NCBI GenBank assembly: GCA_035196065.1
Contig: CP136575.1
Span: 2,024,769 to 2,088,768, forward strand
DNA from: Sphingobium sp.
GTDB lineage: Bacteria > Pseudomonadota > Alphaproteobacteria > Sphingomonadales > Sphingomonadaceae
Direction of reading: 5' to 3'
DNA: 64,000 bases
Shown here: positions 38,127 through 46,657 of the stretch, in pieces
How positions within the stretch are numbered: position 1 is the first letter of the stretch
Layout: each line of letters opens with the position of its first letter
Notes under the pieces: model-generated
What the model was told of the DNA's origin: nothing
Database searches by the model: none
Seen by the model: only the letters and a program-made list of their open reading frames with translations
Position numbers and translations under genes: made by a program

Positions 38127-39713
38127 ATGGCGACCGCACAGACTGCGAATGAGGGCGTTATTGATCCTAAGCGGGACAGGCTGGTCATCACCGCCTCGTC
38201 GCTTGGCACTGTTTTCGAATGGTATGACTTTTTCGTCTACGGCATTTTGAGCGCGTTGATCGCCAAATTGTTTTTCCCTTCCGACAACCCGACTGCCGCC
38301 ATGCTGGCCAGCCTAGCGGTGTTCGGCGCGGGTTTTGGTGTGCGTCCGCTTGGCGCGATTATATTCGGCTATCTGGGTGACAAGATCGGACGGAAATATA
38401 CCTTCCTCGTCACGATCTCGCTGATGGGCGTTGCGACTGCTGCGATCGGCCTGCTCCCGACATTTGAAACGGCGGGTCTTTGGGCCGCAGGGCTGCTGTT
38501 GCTGCTGCGGTGCCTGCAGGGATTGGCGCTGGGCGGTGAATATGGCGGCGCGGCGATCTATGTCGCGGAACATGCGCCCAAGGGCAAGCGTGGGCAATAT
38601 ACCAGTTGGATCCAGGCATCGGTTGCGGGTGGCTTCCTCCTCGCTGTTGTTGTCGTACTGGCGACCCGCTCGATCATGACGCCCGAAGCGTTTGAGGCAT
38701 GGGGATGGCGCGTACCCTTTCTGATCTCGGTCCTGCTTTTGGCCATATCGCTCTGGATCCGCTTGCAGCTTTCCGAAAGCCCGGTGTTCAAGGCGATGAA
38801 AGAAGCCGGCACGACATCGAAAAATCCCTTTGTCGAAAGCTTCCAATATCCCGGCAATATCAAGCGCATTTTGGTGGCGCTGTTCGGCGTCGCTGCCGGC
38901 CTGACGGTGATCTATTACACCTCTCAATTCGGTACGCTCTATTTCCTTACCGGAACTGCGCGTGTGCCGGAAACCGATGCGCTGGGCTATATGGCCGTCG
39001 GCGCGTTGCTTGCCGCCCCGCTCTATGTCGCGGCAGGCTGGCTGTCTGATCATTATGGCCGCAAGAAGATGCTGCTCATCGGCTACGCCTTGACCATGCT
39101 GCTCACCTTTCCGTTGTTCCACGCCATGGCAGATGCGGCAAATCCGGCTTTGGCCAAGGCAAGTGCAACATCACCGGTAACGATTGTGATGCCCGAATGC
39201 GACTGGAGCATCGTTGCCACCAAACAGACAACCGAATGCGGAAAGGCGCTTAATTTCCTTTCAAAGCGCGGGATCAGCTATGCAAAGGAAAGCGGCAGCG
39301 AGATTATTTTGAAAGTGGGCGCTGCCGAGGTCAAAGGCTTTGACGAAAAAGCCTATGTCGCAGCACTCGAAGCAGCCGGTTATCCTGATAAGTCTGATCC
39401 TGAACAGCGCAATCCCTGGATCATCATTGGCGCCGTTGCGGCGCTGGTTGCACTCTCGGCAATGACCTATGGTCAGGTTGCCGCTATCCTTGTCGAACTG
39501 TTCCCGGCCAAGATTCGCTATACCTCCATGTCGATCCCCTATCATATCGGCACAGGCTATTTTGGCGGATTCCTGCCCTTCATCTCGCAATATATCGTGG
39601 TGAAGACCGGCGGGGCGTTTAATGGGCTTTGGTATACCATCGGCGTAGTCGCGATGGCCTTCATCGTTTCGCTGTTCTGGCTGCCCGAAAACAAGGACAA
39701 GGAACTGGATTGA
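38127..39713 (+). CDS. MHS-family MFS transporter with a large periplasmic-loop insert
   Basis: A 528-residue, 12-helix metabolite:H+ symporter type (ProP/ShiA/KgtP relatives). 'TVFEWYDFFVYG' in helix 1, 'GYLGDKIGRKYTFL' (loop 2-3), 'GEYGGAAIYVAEHAP' and 'DHYGRKKMLLIG' (loop 8-9) are all diagnostic. Between helices 9 and 10, about residues 335-430 form a hydrophilic insert with two cysteines, predicted periplasmic. A strong AGGAGGGG precedes the ATG. It is divergent from the cyclase/kinase/CrtC-like cassette and its stop overlaps alr (TTGA). Probably a carboxylate or zwitterion; substrate unknown. Confidence 0.9.
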   Translation: MATAQTANEGVIDPKRDRLVITASSLGTVFEWYDFFVYGILSALIAKLFFPSDNPTAAMLASLAVFGAGFGVRPLGAIIFGYLGDKIGRKYTFLVTISLMGVATAAIGLLPTFETAGLWAAGLLLLLRCLQGLALGGEYGGAAIYVAEHAPKGKRGQYTSWIQASVAGGFLLAVVVVLATRSIMTPEAFEAWGWRVPFLISVLLLAISLWIRLQLSESPVFKAMKEAGTTSKNPFVESFQYPGNIKRILVALFGVAAGLTVIYYTSQFGTLYFLTGTARVPETDALGYMAVGALLAAPLYVAAGWLSDHYGRKKMLLIGYALTMLLTFPLFHAMADAANPALAKASATSPVTIVMPECDWSIVATKQTTECGKALNFLSKRGISYAKESGSEIILKVGAAEVKGFDEKAYVAALEAAGYPDKSDPEQRNPWIIIGAVAALVALSAMTYGQVAAILVELFPAKIRYTSMSIPYHIGTGYFGGFLPFISQYIVVKTGGAFNGLWYTIGVVAMAFIVSLFWLPENKDKELD

Positions 39714-40750
39714 GCTTTTCTTCGCCTATCCGGCTGAGGCTCGATGGCGGGGCTCTGGCTGAAAACTGGAGCACATTGGCAAGGCTGAGCGGCAATGCGG
39801 CGACCGGCGCTGCCGTGAAGGCCAATGGCTATGGCCTTGGCGCGCGCGAAGTTGCTGCGCGGTTGTGGAAGGCCGGCTGCCGGGATTTCTTCGTCGCCCA
39901 TTGGGCCGAGGCAGAAGCCATTGCAGACATCATACCCGCAGAACGGATCGCAGTGCTTAATGGTGCGGGTGCAGCGGATATTTCCGCAGCCATGCAATTG
40001 GGTGCGATTCCCGTGCTCAACACCCCCGCCCAGCTTTCTGCTTGGCGTCAGGCTCGCGGGGGGCGTTGCCATGTGATGCTCGACAGCGGGATCAACAGGC
40101 TGGGTATTGGTCCGGAACAGCTTAAGGCAGGGCTGTTGGACGGGCTTGATATCGACATATTGATGTCGCACCTTGCGTCCGCGGACGAGGATAGCCCCCA
40201 GAATCCCGCCCAATTGGCGCGATTTCAGAAAATGACCGCCGGCTTGCCCTACAAACGGAAGAGCTTTGCCAACAGCGCGGGTATCATTCTGGGTAGCGAT
40301 TATCATTTTGACCTCACCCGGCCCGGTGTTGCGCTTTATGGCGGCATCGCGCGCGCCGAACTCGCCGGACTTATCCGTCCCGTTGTCGGCATCGAGGCCC
40401 GTGTACTTCAGCTCCGCTGCCTTCAGGCCGGCGATGCGATCGGGTATAATGCAACCCATAAATGCAATGCGCCCACACGGGTTGCAACAATCGCGATGGG
40501 CTATGCCGACGGCTATTGGCGGGGCTTCTCGTCAAAGGGCAGGGTGCGGACTGGCGAACATTGGCTCCCCGTGTTGGGCAGGGTGTCAATGGACCTTGTC
40601 ACGATTGACGCCAGCGCAGCGCCCGGTCTTGCCGAGGGCGACTGGGTGGCAGTGGACTTTGATCTGACGGCTGCGTCAGCTGTGACCGGCAAGTCACCCT
40701 ATGAATTGCTAACCGGGCTGGGGCAACGGGCCGAGCGGATCTGGGCCTGA
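39710..40750 (+). CDS. alr: Alanine racemase
   Basis: PLP enzyme making D-alanine for peptidoglycan, 346 residues. The Schiff-base lysine is K37 in 'AAVKANGYGLG'. The second catalytic base is the tyrosine of 'GDAIGYNATHK', and 'AMGYADGYWRG' and 'GRVSMDLVTID' are typical. Start chosen: TTG 39710, sharing bases with the transporter stop; no suitable ATG exists before the conserved barrel start. It is followed by a strong bidirectional terminator. Confidence 0.94.
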   Translation: MSFSSPIRLRLDGGALAENWSTLARLSGNAATGAAVKANGYGLGAREVAARLWKAGCRDFFVAHWAEAEAIADIIPAERIAVLNGAGAADISAAMQLGAIPVLNTPAQLSAWRQARGGRCHVMLDSGINRLGIGPEQLKAGLLDGLDIDILMSHLASADEDSPQNPAQLARFQKMTAGLPYKRKSFANSAGIILGSDYHFDLTRPGVALYGGIARAELAGLIRPVVGIEARVLQLRCLQAGDAIGYNATHKCNAPTRVATIAMGYADGYWRGFSSKGRVRTGEHWLPVLGRVSMDLVTIDASAAPGLAEGDWVAVDFDLTAASAVTGKSPYELLTGLGQRAERIWA

Positions 40751-40831
40751 CCAACTGACATCGTAATTTCGGGTTTGAATGGGGCAGGTTGCTCCGCCGC
40801 GGCTTTTTAAATCTCCGGCGTTTAAGGACAC

Positions 40832-40866
40832 AAAAAAAGGGCGCCACATGGGCGCCCTTTCTTTTT
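40832..40866. terminator. Bidirectional rho-independent terminator (alr / TonB receptor)
   Basis: The perfect 10-bp stem AAAGGGCGCC/GGCGCCCTTT with a 5-base loop is flanked by seven A on the left and a T-rich run (CTTTTT) on the right. It can therefore end alr on + and the TonB receptor on -, whose stop lies 16 bases away. Confidence 0.9.
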
Positions 40867-40881
40867 CAGGTTTTAAACCGC

Positions 40882-43800
40882 TTACCAGTTGGCGCTGAAG
40901 CCAAGGAAGAAGTTGCGGCCGAAGCTGTCGAACGGATCGCCACCAGCGGTACCGAGCAGGCCGAGCGGCGGCTGACGGTCGAGCAGGTTGCTAACACCAC
41001 CGTACAGACGGAACTTTTCAGCAACGCTGAAGCCCACGCGGATGTCATGATAGATGACGTCCGGATACCATACCCGCGGGAAGGCGTCGGCATTGTTCGG
41101 CGCAATCTTGACCAGCGAACCGGCGGTGCAAGGCACTGCTGTACCGTTCAAAGTGCCACCCGTGTTCGGCGTCACACCCGAAGCCGGGCAAAGACCGGTG
41201 TAGGAGTTCTGCGTTTCGTAAGACGCAATCGTCTGCTTGCCGATGTAGCGCGCAGAATAGCGGATGTCGAAATCACCGAAATCATAGTCAAAGATGAAGC
41301 TGCCGGCCCACTGCGGGTCGCCAAGTTCGCTCAACTGACGGTTCGGTTCAGTCGGACGGGTCGGATCGGTGAAGTTGTTCAGCGCTTGAACGCGGGTTGC
41401 GATCAGGCTGAGACGGATCCGGTCACCATTGTCGAAGGTCTTACGATAGTCGAGATCGAAGTCCATGCCCTTGGTGCGCTGAGCCGCAAAGTTGACGCCG
41501 CCCGAAATCACAGCCGGTTCAGCGAACAGGCCGGTCGAGGGGTCACGATTGACGGTGGAGCAGAAGGGATTGGCAAGCGTTTCGCTATCATAGCAGAGGC
41601 TGATGATCGTCTGCGCACCGAGCGTAGCAATCAGGTCCTCAACCTTGATGTTGTAATAGTCGACGGTGAAGGTCAGGCCAGGGATGAACCGCGGCTTGAT
41701 GACTGCACCAATGGTCAAGCTCTTGCCACGCTCTTCGGTCAGGGTCGGGTTGCCGCCTGATTCAAAACCGGTCGAGAATGCACGCGCCGTGCAGTTCACC
41801 CAAGGCGTACCGACAGTGGTACCGAAGGACGAACCGGCGCAAGCTGCTGCGGTTGCTGCAGTGATCGTGGTCGGAACGCCAGCGGCAGCACAGTTGGCTG
41901 CACGGTTCGGACCTGCGACGATGTTCACCGAGTCACAAGGATCGCTGATGAAGGCGAAGTTCTGCGACAGGGGCGAGAACAGGTCGCTCTGCGTCGGCGC
42001 ACGGACCGAAGTCGCGTAAGCAGCGCGGAAGCGGATGTCCTCGATCGGAGCGTAGATGCCCTGGATGTTGTAGGCATAGACGGTTCCAACGCTGGCGCCA
42101 GCACCGCTATAGTCAGACACACGACCAGCAACATTGACCGACAGTTCCTGCGCGAACAGGGTGTCCTTCAGAAGCGGGAAGAAGACTTCACCATAAGCTT
42201 CCTTCACCTTCAGCGCAGGCGGACGGAAATCCTGGAGCGCGTTGAGGAAGGTACGGCCATCCGAGGTGATGTCGTCATAATCGACATTCGCCTTTTCTTC
42301 GCGATACTCGGCTCCAGCCGCGAATGCGATCGGACCGCCGGGAAGTTCGAACAGTTGCGACAGGTCACCACCGACAAATGCCGAACCAACCATCTGGCTG
42401 GCGAATTCGGTGTTGATGCTCGGACGATGCGAGAAAGCAATTGCTTCCGGCGTAGCGAGACCCGAACCGAAGATGTTGATCGGAACGCAATCCGGGCGAA
42501 CGTTGGTCACGGCGTTGACGGCGCAGACCACATTCTGACCGGCAGCGTTGCGGGCAACGTTGGTGCCGGTGAAGCCGGCAGGTGCACGAACGGCATCAAG
42601 CGCGAGCAGATAGCCATCGGGGTTGCCGTTTTCGTCGAACAGATAGAGGTTGCGATCGTTGCGGCCAACGGCTTCGAAACGGCCATAGTTGAACGCGACT
42701 TCATATTTCCAGTCGTCGTTGAACGTGCCTTCAACACCTGCAACTGCACGATAGGTTTCGCGGGTTCCGAAGAACTTACGACCACCGAAATCGACGTTGA
42801 AGCGCGAAACGTTCAATGTGCCGGTTGCGGTGTTGGTGCAGACGCCGAAGCTTTGCAGCGTTGCGAGTGCAGCCGCGCTCAGGAAAGCGTTGCTGCAGCG
42901 CAGGTTGTTGCCGCCACCGAAGAAGCCGGGGATGGTGCCCTGCTGGAAGCTGGGCTGGCCTTCGCCGGATGCATTCACGCGAACATATTTGGCTTCGATG
43001 AACGGACGGAACGCATCCGAAACGTCAAAATGGCCGAGCACGTTGAACGCGTAACGATCAACTTCTGCAAGAAGGCTGCCGGTGTCGCGCAGGGTTGAGC
43101 CGATGCCGCCAATCTGGTTGCCGCTGCCGAAAGCAGAGAAAGCCTGGGTCGGGGTGTCGATGACAACATCACCAGCATCGTTGAAGCGCAGGTAACGGCG
43201 CGTTGCGCTCGAAGCTGCGTCAAGAGCACCGATGGTGCCAGCGTTGCTGATTGCAGCATTCTTCACGCCGCAGAAGAAGGTGTTGTCGGGGATGCCATCG
43301 CCCGCTGCCGGTTCGCCAGTTGCGATTTCCGAAGCGTTATATTGGCAACGACCGCTCAATGCACCGGTCAGCTCATCGCGCTGGCGGAAGTAAAGCGGCT
43401 GCTGACGGGTATATTCAACTGCACCCGTGATGTTACCACGACCGTCGGCAAAGTTGGTGCCGGCGAGTGCGCTGACAAAATAAGTTCCACGATCACCACG
43501 TGAAGAAAGACCGCTCTGGCCGTTCAGCTTGATGCCGTCGAAATCTTTCCGCATCACGAAGTTGACGACGCCTGCAACAGCGTCCGAACCATAAATGGCC
43601 GAGTTGCCGCCGGTGACGATGTCGATACGCTCAACAAGATCGATCGGAATGGTGTTGACGTCAAAACCATTGTCGCCGGGCGACGAAGTGACATGGCGGC
43701 GGCCATTGACGAGAACGAGCGTACGGTCAGTGCCGAGGCCGCGAAGGTCAAGAAGGCTGAGGCCCGCAGTACCGATGAAGCGGCTTGAGTTACCAGCCGA

Positions 43801-44106
43801 GAAGGTCGAGCGGAGCGACGGAAGGTCGTTCAGCGCGTCACCGAGCGAAACTTCACCCGTACCGGTGATGTCATCGACGGTTACCGAAGTCAGCGGAACC
43901 GCTGATTCGAGTGTCGGACGCGAAATGCGCGAACCGGTGACGAGAATGGGGGCGCTGCCCTCTTCCTCTTCGGCTGCGTCTTCGTCATCGTCACTGGACG
44001 ACGCCGGAGGTGTCTGGTCGTCGGCCGACTGAGCCAACGCCGGAACGGCGGTAAACATTGCAAGACCGAGCAAAGAGCCGGTCACGAGCAAACGCGACTT
44101 CTTCAT
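40882..44106 (-). CDS. TonB-dependent outer-membrane receptor
   Basis: A 1074-residue receptor. The signal peptide ends 'PALAQ' near residue 26; an acidic linker rich in D/E follows, then a TonB-box-like 'APILVTGSRI'. The plug domain shows 'LNDLPSLRSTFSAGNSSRF', 'LDLRGLGTDRTLVLVNGRRH' and 'VERIDIVTGGNSAIYGSDAV'. A long beta-barrel with 'RFRAAYATSVRAPT' ends in the aromatic C-terminus 'FGRNFFLGFSANW'. The ligand is unknown; plug and barrel resemble the very large sphingomonad/Caulobacter family for carbohydrates and other nutrients. No partner uptake genes are adjacent. Confidence 0.95.
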   Translation of the reverse strand: MKKSRLLVTGSLLGLAMFTAVPALAQSADDQTPPASSSDDDEDAAEEEEGSAPILVTGSRISRPTLESAVPLTSVTVDDITGTGEVSLGDALNDLPSLRSTFSAGNSSRFIGTAGLSLLDLRGLGTDRTLVLVNGRRHVTSSPGDNGFDVNTIPIDLVERIDIVTGGNSAIYGSDAVAGVVNFVMRKDFDGIKLNGQSGLSSRGDRGTYFVSALAGTNFADGRGNITGAVEYTRQQPLYFRQRDELTGALSGRCQYNASEIATGEPAAGDGIPDNTFFCGVKNAAISNAGTIGALDAASSATRRYLRFNDAGDVVIDTPTQAFSAFGSGNQIGGIGSTLRDTGSLLAEVDRYAFNVLGHFDVSDAFRPFIEAKYVRVNASGEGQPSFQQGTIPGFFGGGNNLRCSNAFLSAAALATLQSFGVCTNTATGTLNVSRFNVDFGGRKFFGTRETYRAVAGVEGTFNDDWKYEVAFNYGRFEAVGRNDRNLYLFDENGNPDGYLLALDAVRAPAGFTGTNVARNAAGQNVVCAVNAVTNVRPDCVPINIFGSGLATPEAIAFSHRPSINTEFASQMVGSAFVGGDLSQLFELPGGPIAFAAGAEYREEKANVDYDDITSDGRTFLNALQDFRPPALKVKEAYGEVFFPLLKDTLFAQELSVNVAGRVSDYSGAGASVGTVYAYNIQGIYAPIEDIRFRAAYATSVRAPTQSDLFSPLSQNFAFISDPCDSVNIVAGPNRAANCAAAGVPTTITAATAAACAGSSFGTTVGTPWVNCTARAFSTGFESGGNPTLTEERGKSLTIGAVIKPRFIPGLTFTVDYYNIKVEDLIATLGAQTIISLCYDSETLANPFCSTVNRDPSTGLFAEPAVISGGVNFAAQRTKGMDFDLDYRKTFDNGDRIRLSLIATRVQALNNFTDPTRPTEPNRQLSELGDPQWAGSFIFDYDFGDFDIRYSARYIGKQTIASYETQNSYTGLCPASGVTPNTGGTLNGTAVPCTAGSLVKIAPNNADAFPRVWYPDVIYHDIRVGFSVAEKFRLYGGVSNLLDRQPPLGLLGTAGGDPFDSFGRNFFLGFSANW

Positions 44107-44530
44107 TCTTAGGAACTCCCCAGTTCGAGAATCAAATTTCCGTAATTTTTCGCCCTAAGACTAGAGCATGGGCGCGTGCAAGCGTCTTGGCCACTGCGAT
44201 GGCCTTTTTGCAACGATGTTGCCAATGCGCCACACAGCAATAACACTGTGTGGATTTTGCGTGAGACAAGAAAGCTTCGCAACATCCCTGCCTGACGAAA
44301 TTTCGTTTCAAATGATACGATAATGATATTCGGATGTTTCATTTGGTCGTTTGGGCATCCGTTCAGCGCAAATTCATTTTTTCTGCTCGAAAAAAAAGTG
44401 CTCTCAGCAAAGTTGCAACATTTGCGCCTTGCATGCGGTAATCGAGCCGGGTTTTGACGCTTTTCAGCGTTTTTGTTGCAGTGCACCACCGTCTGGTGCT
44501 AGGTGCCGCGCTCTTCGAGGGAAAACTGGA
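44107..44530. other. 424-base intergenic control region with several dyads
   Basis: This region separates the divergent TonB receptor and phaR and contains no convincing ORF. Dyads seen are GCAAC-GAT-GTTGC at 44210-44222, CCACACAG...CTGTGTGG at 44230-44253, and the palindrome ACGAAATTTCGT at 44295-44306. A run TGATAC-GATAAT-GATATT starts near 44313 and weakly recalls the hexameric Fur box. A PhaR-like TGC/GCA site is annotated separately. The A/T-rich stretches at 44375-44400 could hold promoters, but none is clear enough to place. Confidence 0.5.
44474..44486. promoter_or_regulatory. Possible PhaR autoregulatory site
   Basis: TGTTGCAGTGCAC contains the dyad TGCAGTGCA and fits, except in the last base, the TGnTGCnnnGCAA pattern I recall for PhbF/PhaR repressors. 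It lies 45 bases before the phaR ATG, where a repressor would block its own promoter. Inferred from sequence only. Confidence 0.45.
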
Positions 44531-45082
44531 ATGGCACGCAAAAGCGCAACCGTTGCGGATGGCGATCCGATCATCATCAAGAAATACGCGAACCGTCGGC
44601 TCTACAACACGCAATCGTCGAAATATATCACGCTGGACTTCTTGGCCGAGCTGACGCGCAAAGACGTTGAATTCAAGGTTGTCGATGCAAAGACGGGTGA
44701 TGATATCACCCATAGCGTTCTGACCCAGATCATCATGGAAGAAGAAACCGGCGGGCAGGGAATGCTCCCCGTCAGCTTCCTGCGCCAGATCATCGCGCTC
44801 TATGGCGACTCGATGCAGGGGTTGGTTCCCCAATTTCTCGAAAGTTCGATGGACAATTTCCGCAAGAACCAGAAACAGGTTCAGAATGTGATCGAAACTG
44901 CGCTGACTTCTGGGCCTTTCGGACATATTGCCAAGCAGAATATCGAAATGATGCGCGCCGCACGCGATGCCTTCATGCCGAACCTTGGCGGTGGCAAGCA
45001 GGCCGGCGACGACAATATCGATGATCTTAAGCGGCAGATGGCCGAACTTCAGGCGAAGATCGACAAGCTGTCGCAACGCTGA
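44531..45082 (+). CDS. phaR: Polyhydroxyalkanoate synthesis repressor PhaR
   Basis: A 183-residue regulator that binds PHA granules and DNA and represses phasin and its own gene. The N-terminal DNA-binding domain is diagnostic: 'IIIKKYANRRLYNTQSSKYI', then 'VVDAKTGDDITHSVLTQII'. The C-terminus is helical and charged, ending 'RQMAELQAKIDKLSQR'. Start chosen: ATG 44531, directly before the domain; the frame is open upstream but without conserved sequence. No PHA synthase or phasin gene is in the window. Confidence 0.94.
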   Translation: MARKSATVADGDPIIIKKYANRRLYNTQSSKYITLDFLAELTRKDVEFKVVDAKTGDDITHSVLTQIIMEEETGGQGMLPVSFLRQIIALYGDSMQGLVPQFLESSMDNFRKNQKQVQNVIETALTSGPFGHIAKQNIEMMRAARDAFMPNLGGGKQAGDDNIDDLKRQMAELQAKIDKLSQR

Positions 45083-45129
45083 CACCTCGCCAGTTGCGAT
45101 TGCGGCGGTGACCCGCTAGGGCCGGCGCC

Positions 45130-46656
45130 ATGAAACACGCCTTATCCGTCACCCGCCAACAAAATTTCGCCGCCTGGTATCAGGAGGTCATATCCGAAGC
45201 CGATCTTGCCGAGGAATCGGGGGTTCGCGGCTGCATGGTTATCCGCCCATGGGGTTATGGCATTTGGGAACGCATCCAGAAATTGATGGATGCCGAAATC
45301 AAGAAGGCAGGGGTCGATAACTGCTATTTCCCCCTATTCATCCCGCTGTCTTTCTTTGAAAAAGAGGCGGACCATGTCGAAGGCTTTGCCAAGGAGATGG
45401 CTGTCGTAACACATCACCGCCTCGTCGGTGACGGCAAGGGCAAACTGGTCCCCGATCCGGAATCGAAACTGGAAGAGCCCTTGGTCGTGCGGCCGACATC
45501 GGAAACAGTGATCGGTGCCGCCATGAGCCGCTGGGTGCAAAGCTGGCGTGATCTGCCGCTGATGGTCAACCAATGGGCAAATGTCGTGCGTTGGGAAATG
45601 CGCACCCGTATGTTCCTGCGCACCAGCGAGTTCCTCTGGCAGGAGGGGCATACCGCGCATGTCGACCGCGACGACGCGATGAATGAAACCATGCGCGCCC
45701 TGGAAATGTATCGCGCCTTTGCCGAAGGCCCGCTGGCCATGCCGGTCATGGCGGGTGAAAAGCCCGAAAATGAACGTTTTCCGGGTGCCGTTGCAACCTA
45801 TTCGATAGAAGCCATGATGCAGGATGGCAAAGCACTTCAGGCTGGCACCTCGCATTATCTTGGCACCGGCTTTTCTGAAGCCGCTGGCATTAAATATCAG
45901 GACAAGGAAGGCGGGCAGCAATTTGCCCATACCACCAGCTGGGGCGTATCTACCCGCCTGATCGGCGGCGTGATCATGACGCATGGCGATGATGACGGCT
46001 TGCGCTGTCCCCCGCAAGTTGCGCCTTGGCAGATTGTGATCGTGCCGATGTTGCGGGACGATGATGGCGATGCCGCCGTGCTTGAATATTGCCGTAACCT
46101 CTCGCGCGAACTTGGTTCGCTCAGCGCCTTCGGAGAGCCTGTGCGCGTCCTTTTGGATACCAAGGCAACAAAAGCGGCGAACAAGCGTTGGTCATGGGTG
46201 AAGAAAGGTGCGCCCCTGATCGTCGAGGTTGGCCCGCGCGATGTCGCCGACGGCAAGGCTGCGGTGCTGCGCCGTGACCGGCTTTACAAAGATGACGGTA
46301 AGCTTGCGACGGCCTTCACGCCGCGCGCCGAATTTGTTGCCGCTGCATCGGCAATGTTGGAGGATATCCAGTCCAATCTGTACAATGAGGCAAAGGCACG
46401 GCTTGACGGGAATATCCGTCGCGATGTCTCCGACCTTGCGGCGCATTATCAAGGCGATGAGGCCAAGTTTGCAGGCTGGGTCGAGGTGCAATGGGCCCGC
46501 CCTAGCGGCGACGCGCTCGACAAGATTGTCGAACAACTGAAAGCGCTGAAGTTAACGATGCGCAACGCGCCTTTGGATGCAGCGCCGGCCGACGGACCCT
46601 GTTTCTTCTCAGGCGCGCCAGCGGTGGAACGTATCCTTATTGGCCGGACTTACTGA
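45130..46656 (+). CDS. proS: Prolyl-tRNA synthetase, eukaryote/archaea-like type
   Basis: Class II synthetase charging tRNA-Pro, 508 residues. 'VRGCMVIRPWGYGIWERIQ' (motif 1 region), 'VVRPTSETVIGAAMSRWV', 'RWEMRTRMFLRTSEFLWQEGHTAH' (motif 2) and 'TSWGVSTRLIGGVIMTHGDDDGL' (motif 3) are present. There is no large editing insertion between motifs 2 and 3, and a C-terminal extension follows the anticodon-binding domain. The motif spellings match the archaeal/eukaryotic-type enzyme rather than the usual short alphaproteobacterial form. Followed one base later by rnr. Confidence 0.95.
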   Translation: MKHALSVTRQQNFAAWYQEVISEADLAEESGVRGCMVIRPWGYGIWERIQKLMDAEIKKAGVDNCYFPLFIPLSFFEKEADHVEGFAKEMAVVTHHRLVGDGKGKLVPDPESKLEEPLVVRPTSETVIGAAMSRWVQSWRDLPLMVNQWANVVRWEMRTRMFLRTSEFLWQEGHTAHVDRDDAMNETMRALEMYRAFAEGPLAMPVMAGEKPENERFPGAVATYSIEAMMQDGKALQAGTSHYLGTGFSEAAGIKYQDKEGGQQFAHTTSWGVSTRLIGGVIMTHGDDDGLRCPPQVAPWQIVIVPMLRDDDGDAAVLEYCRNLSRELGSLSAFGEPVRVLLDTKATKAANKRWSWVKKGAPLIVEVGPRDVADGKAAVLRRDRLYKDDGKLATAFTPRAEFVAAASAMLEDIQSNLYNEAKARLDGNIRRDVSDLAAHYQGDEAKFAGWVEVQWARPSGDALDKIVEQLKALKLTMRNAPLDAAPADGPCFFSGAPAVERILIGRTY

Positions 46657-46657
46657 T

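Noticed and set aside
40789-41760. 323-codon open frame on the plus strand spanning the alr/TonB terminator
   Set aside because: It crosses a strong terminator and then runs antisense to the receptor; not a gene.
42355-43098. 247-codon open frame on the plus strand within the TonB receptor
   Set aside because: Mirror of receptor codons; composition follows the antisense frame, with no start signals.
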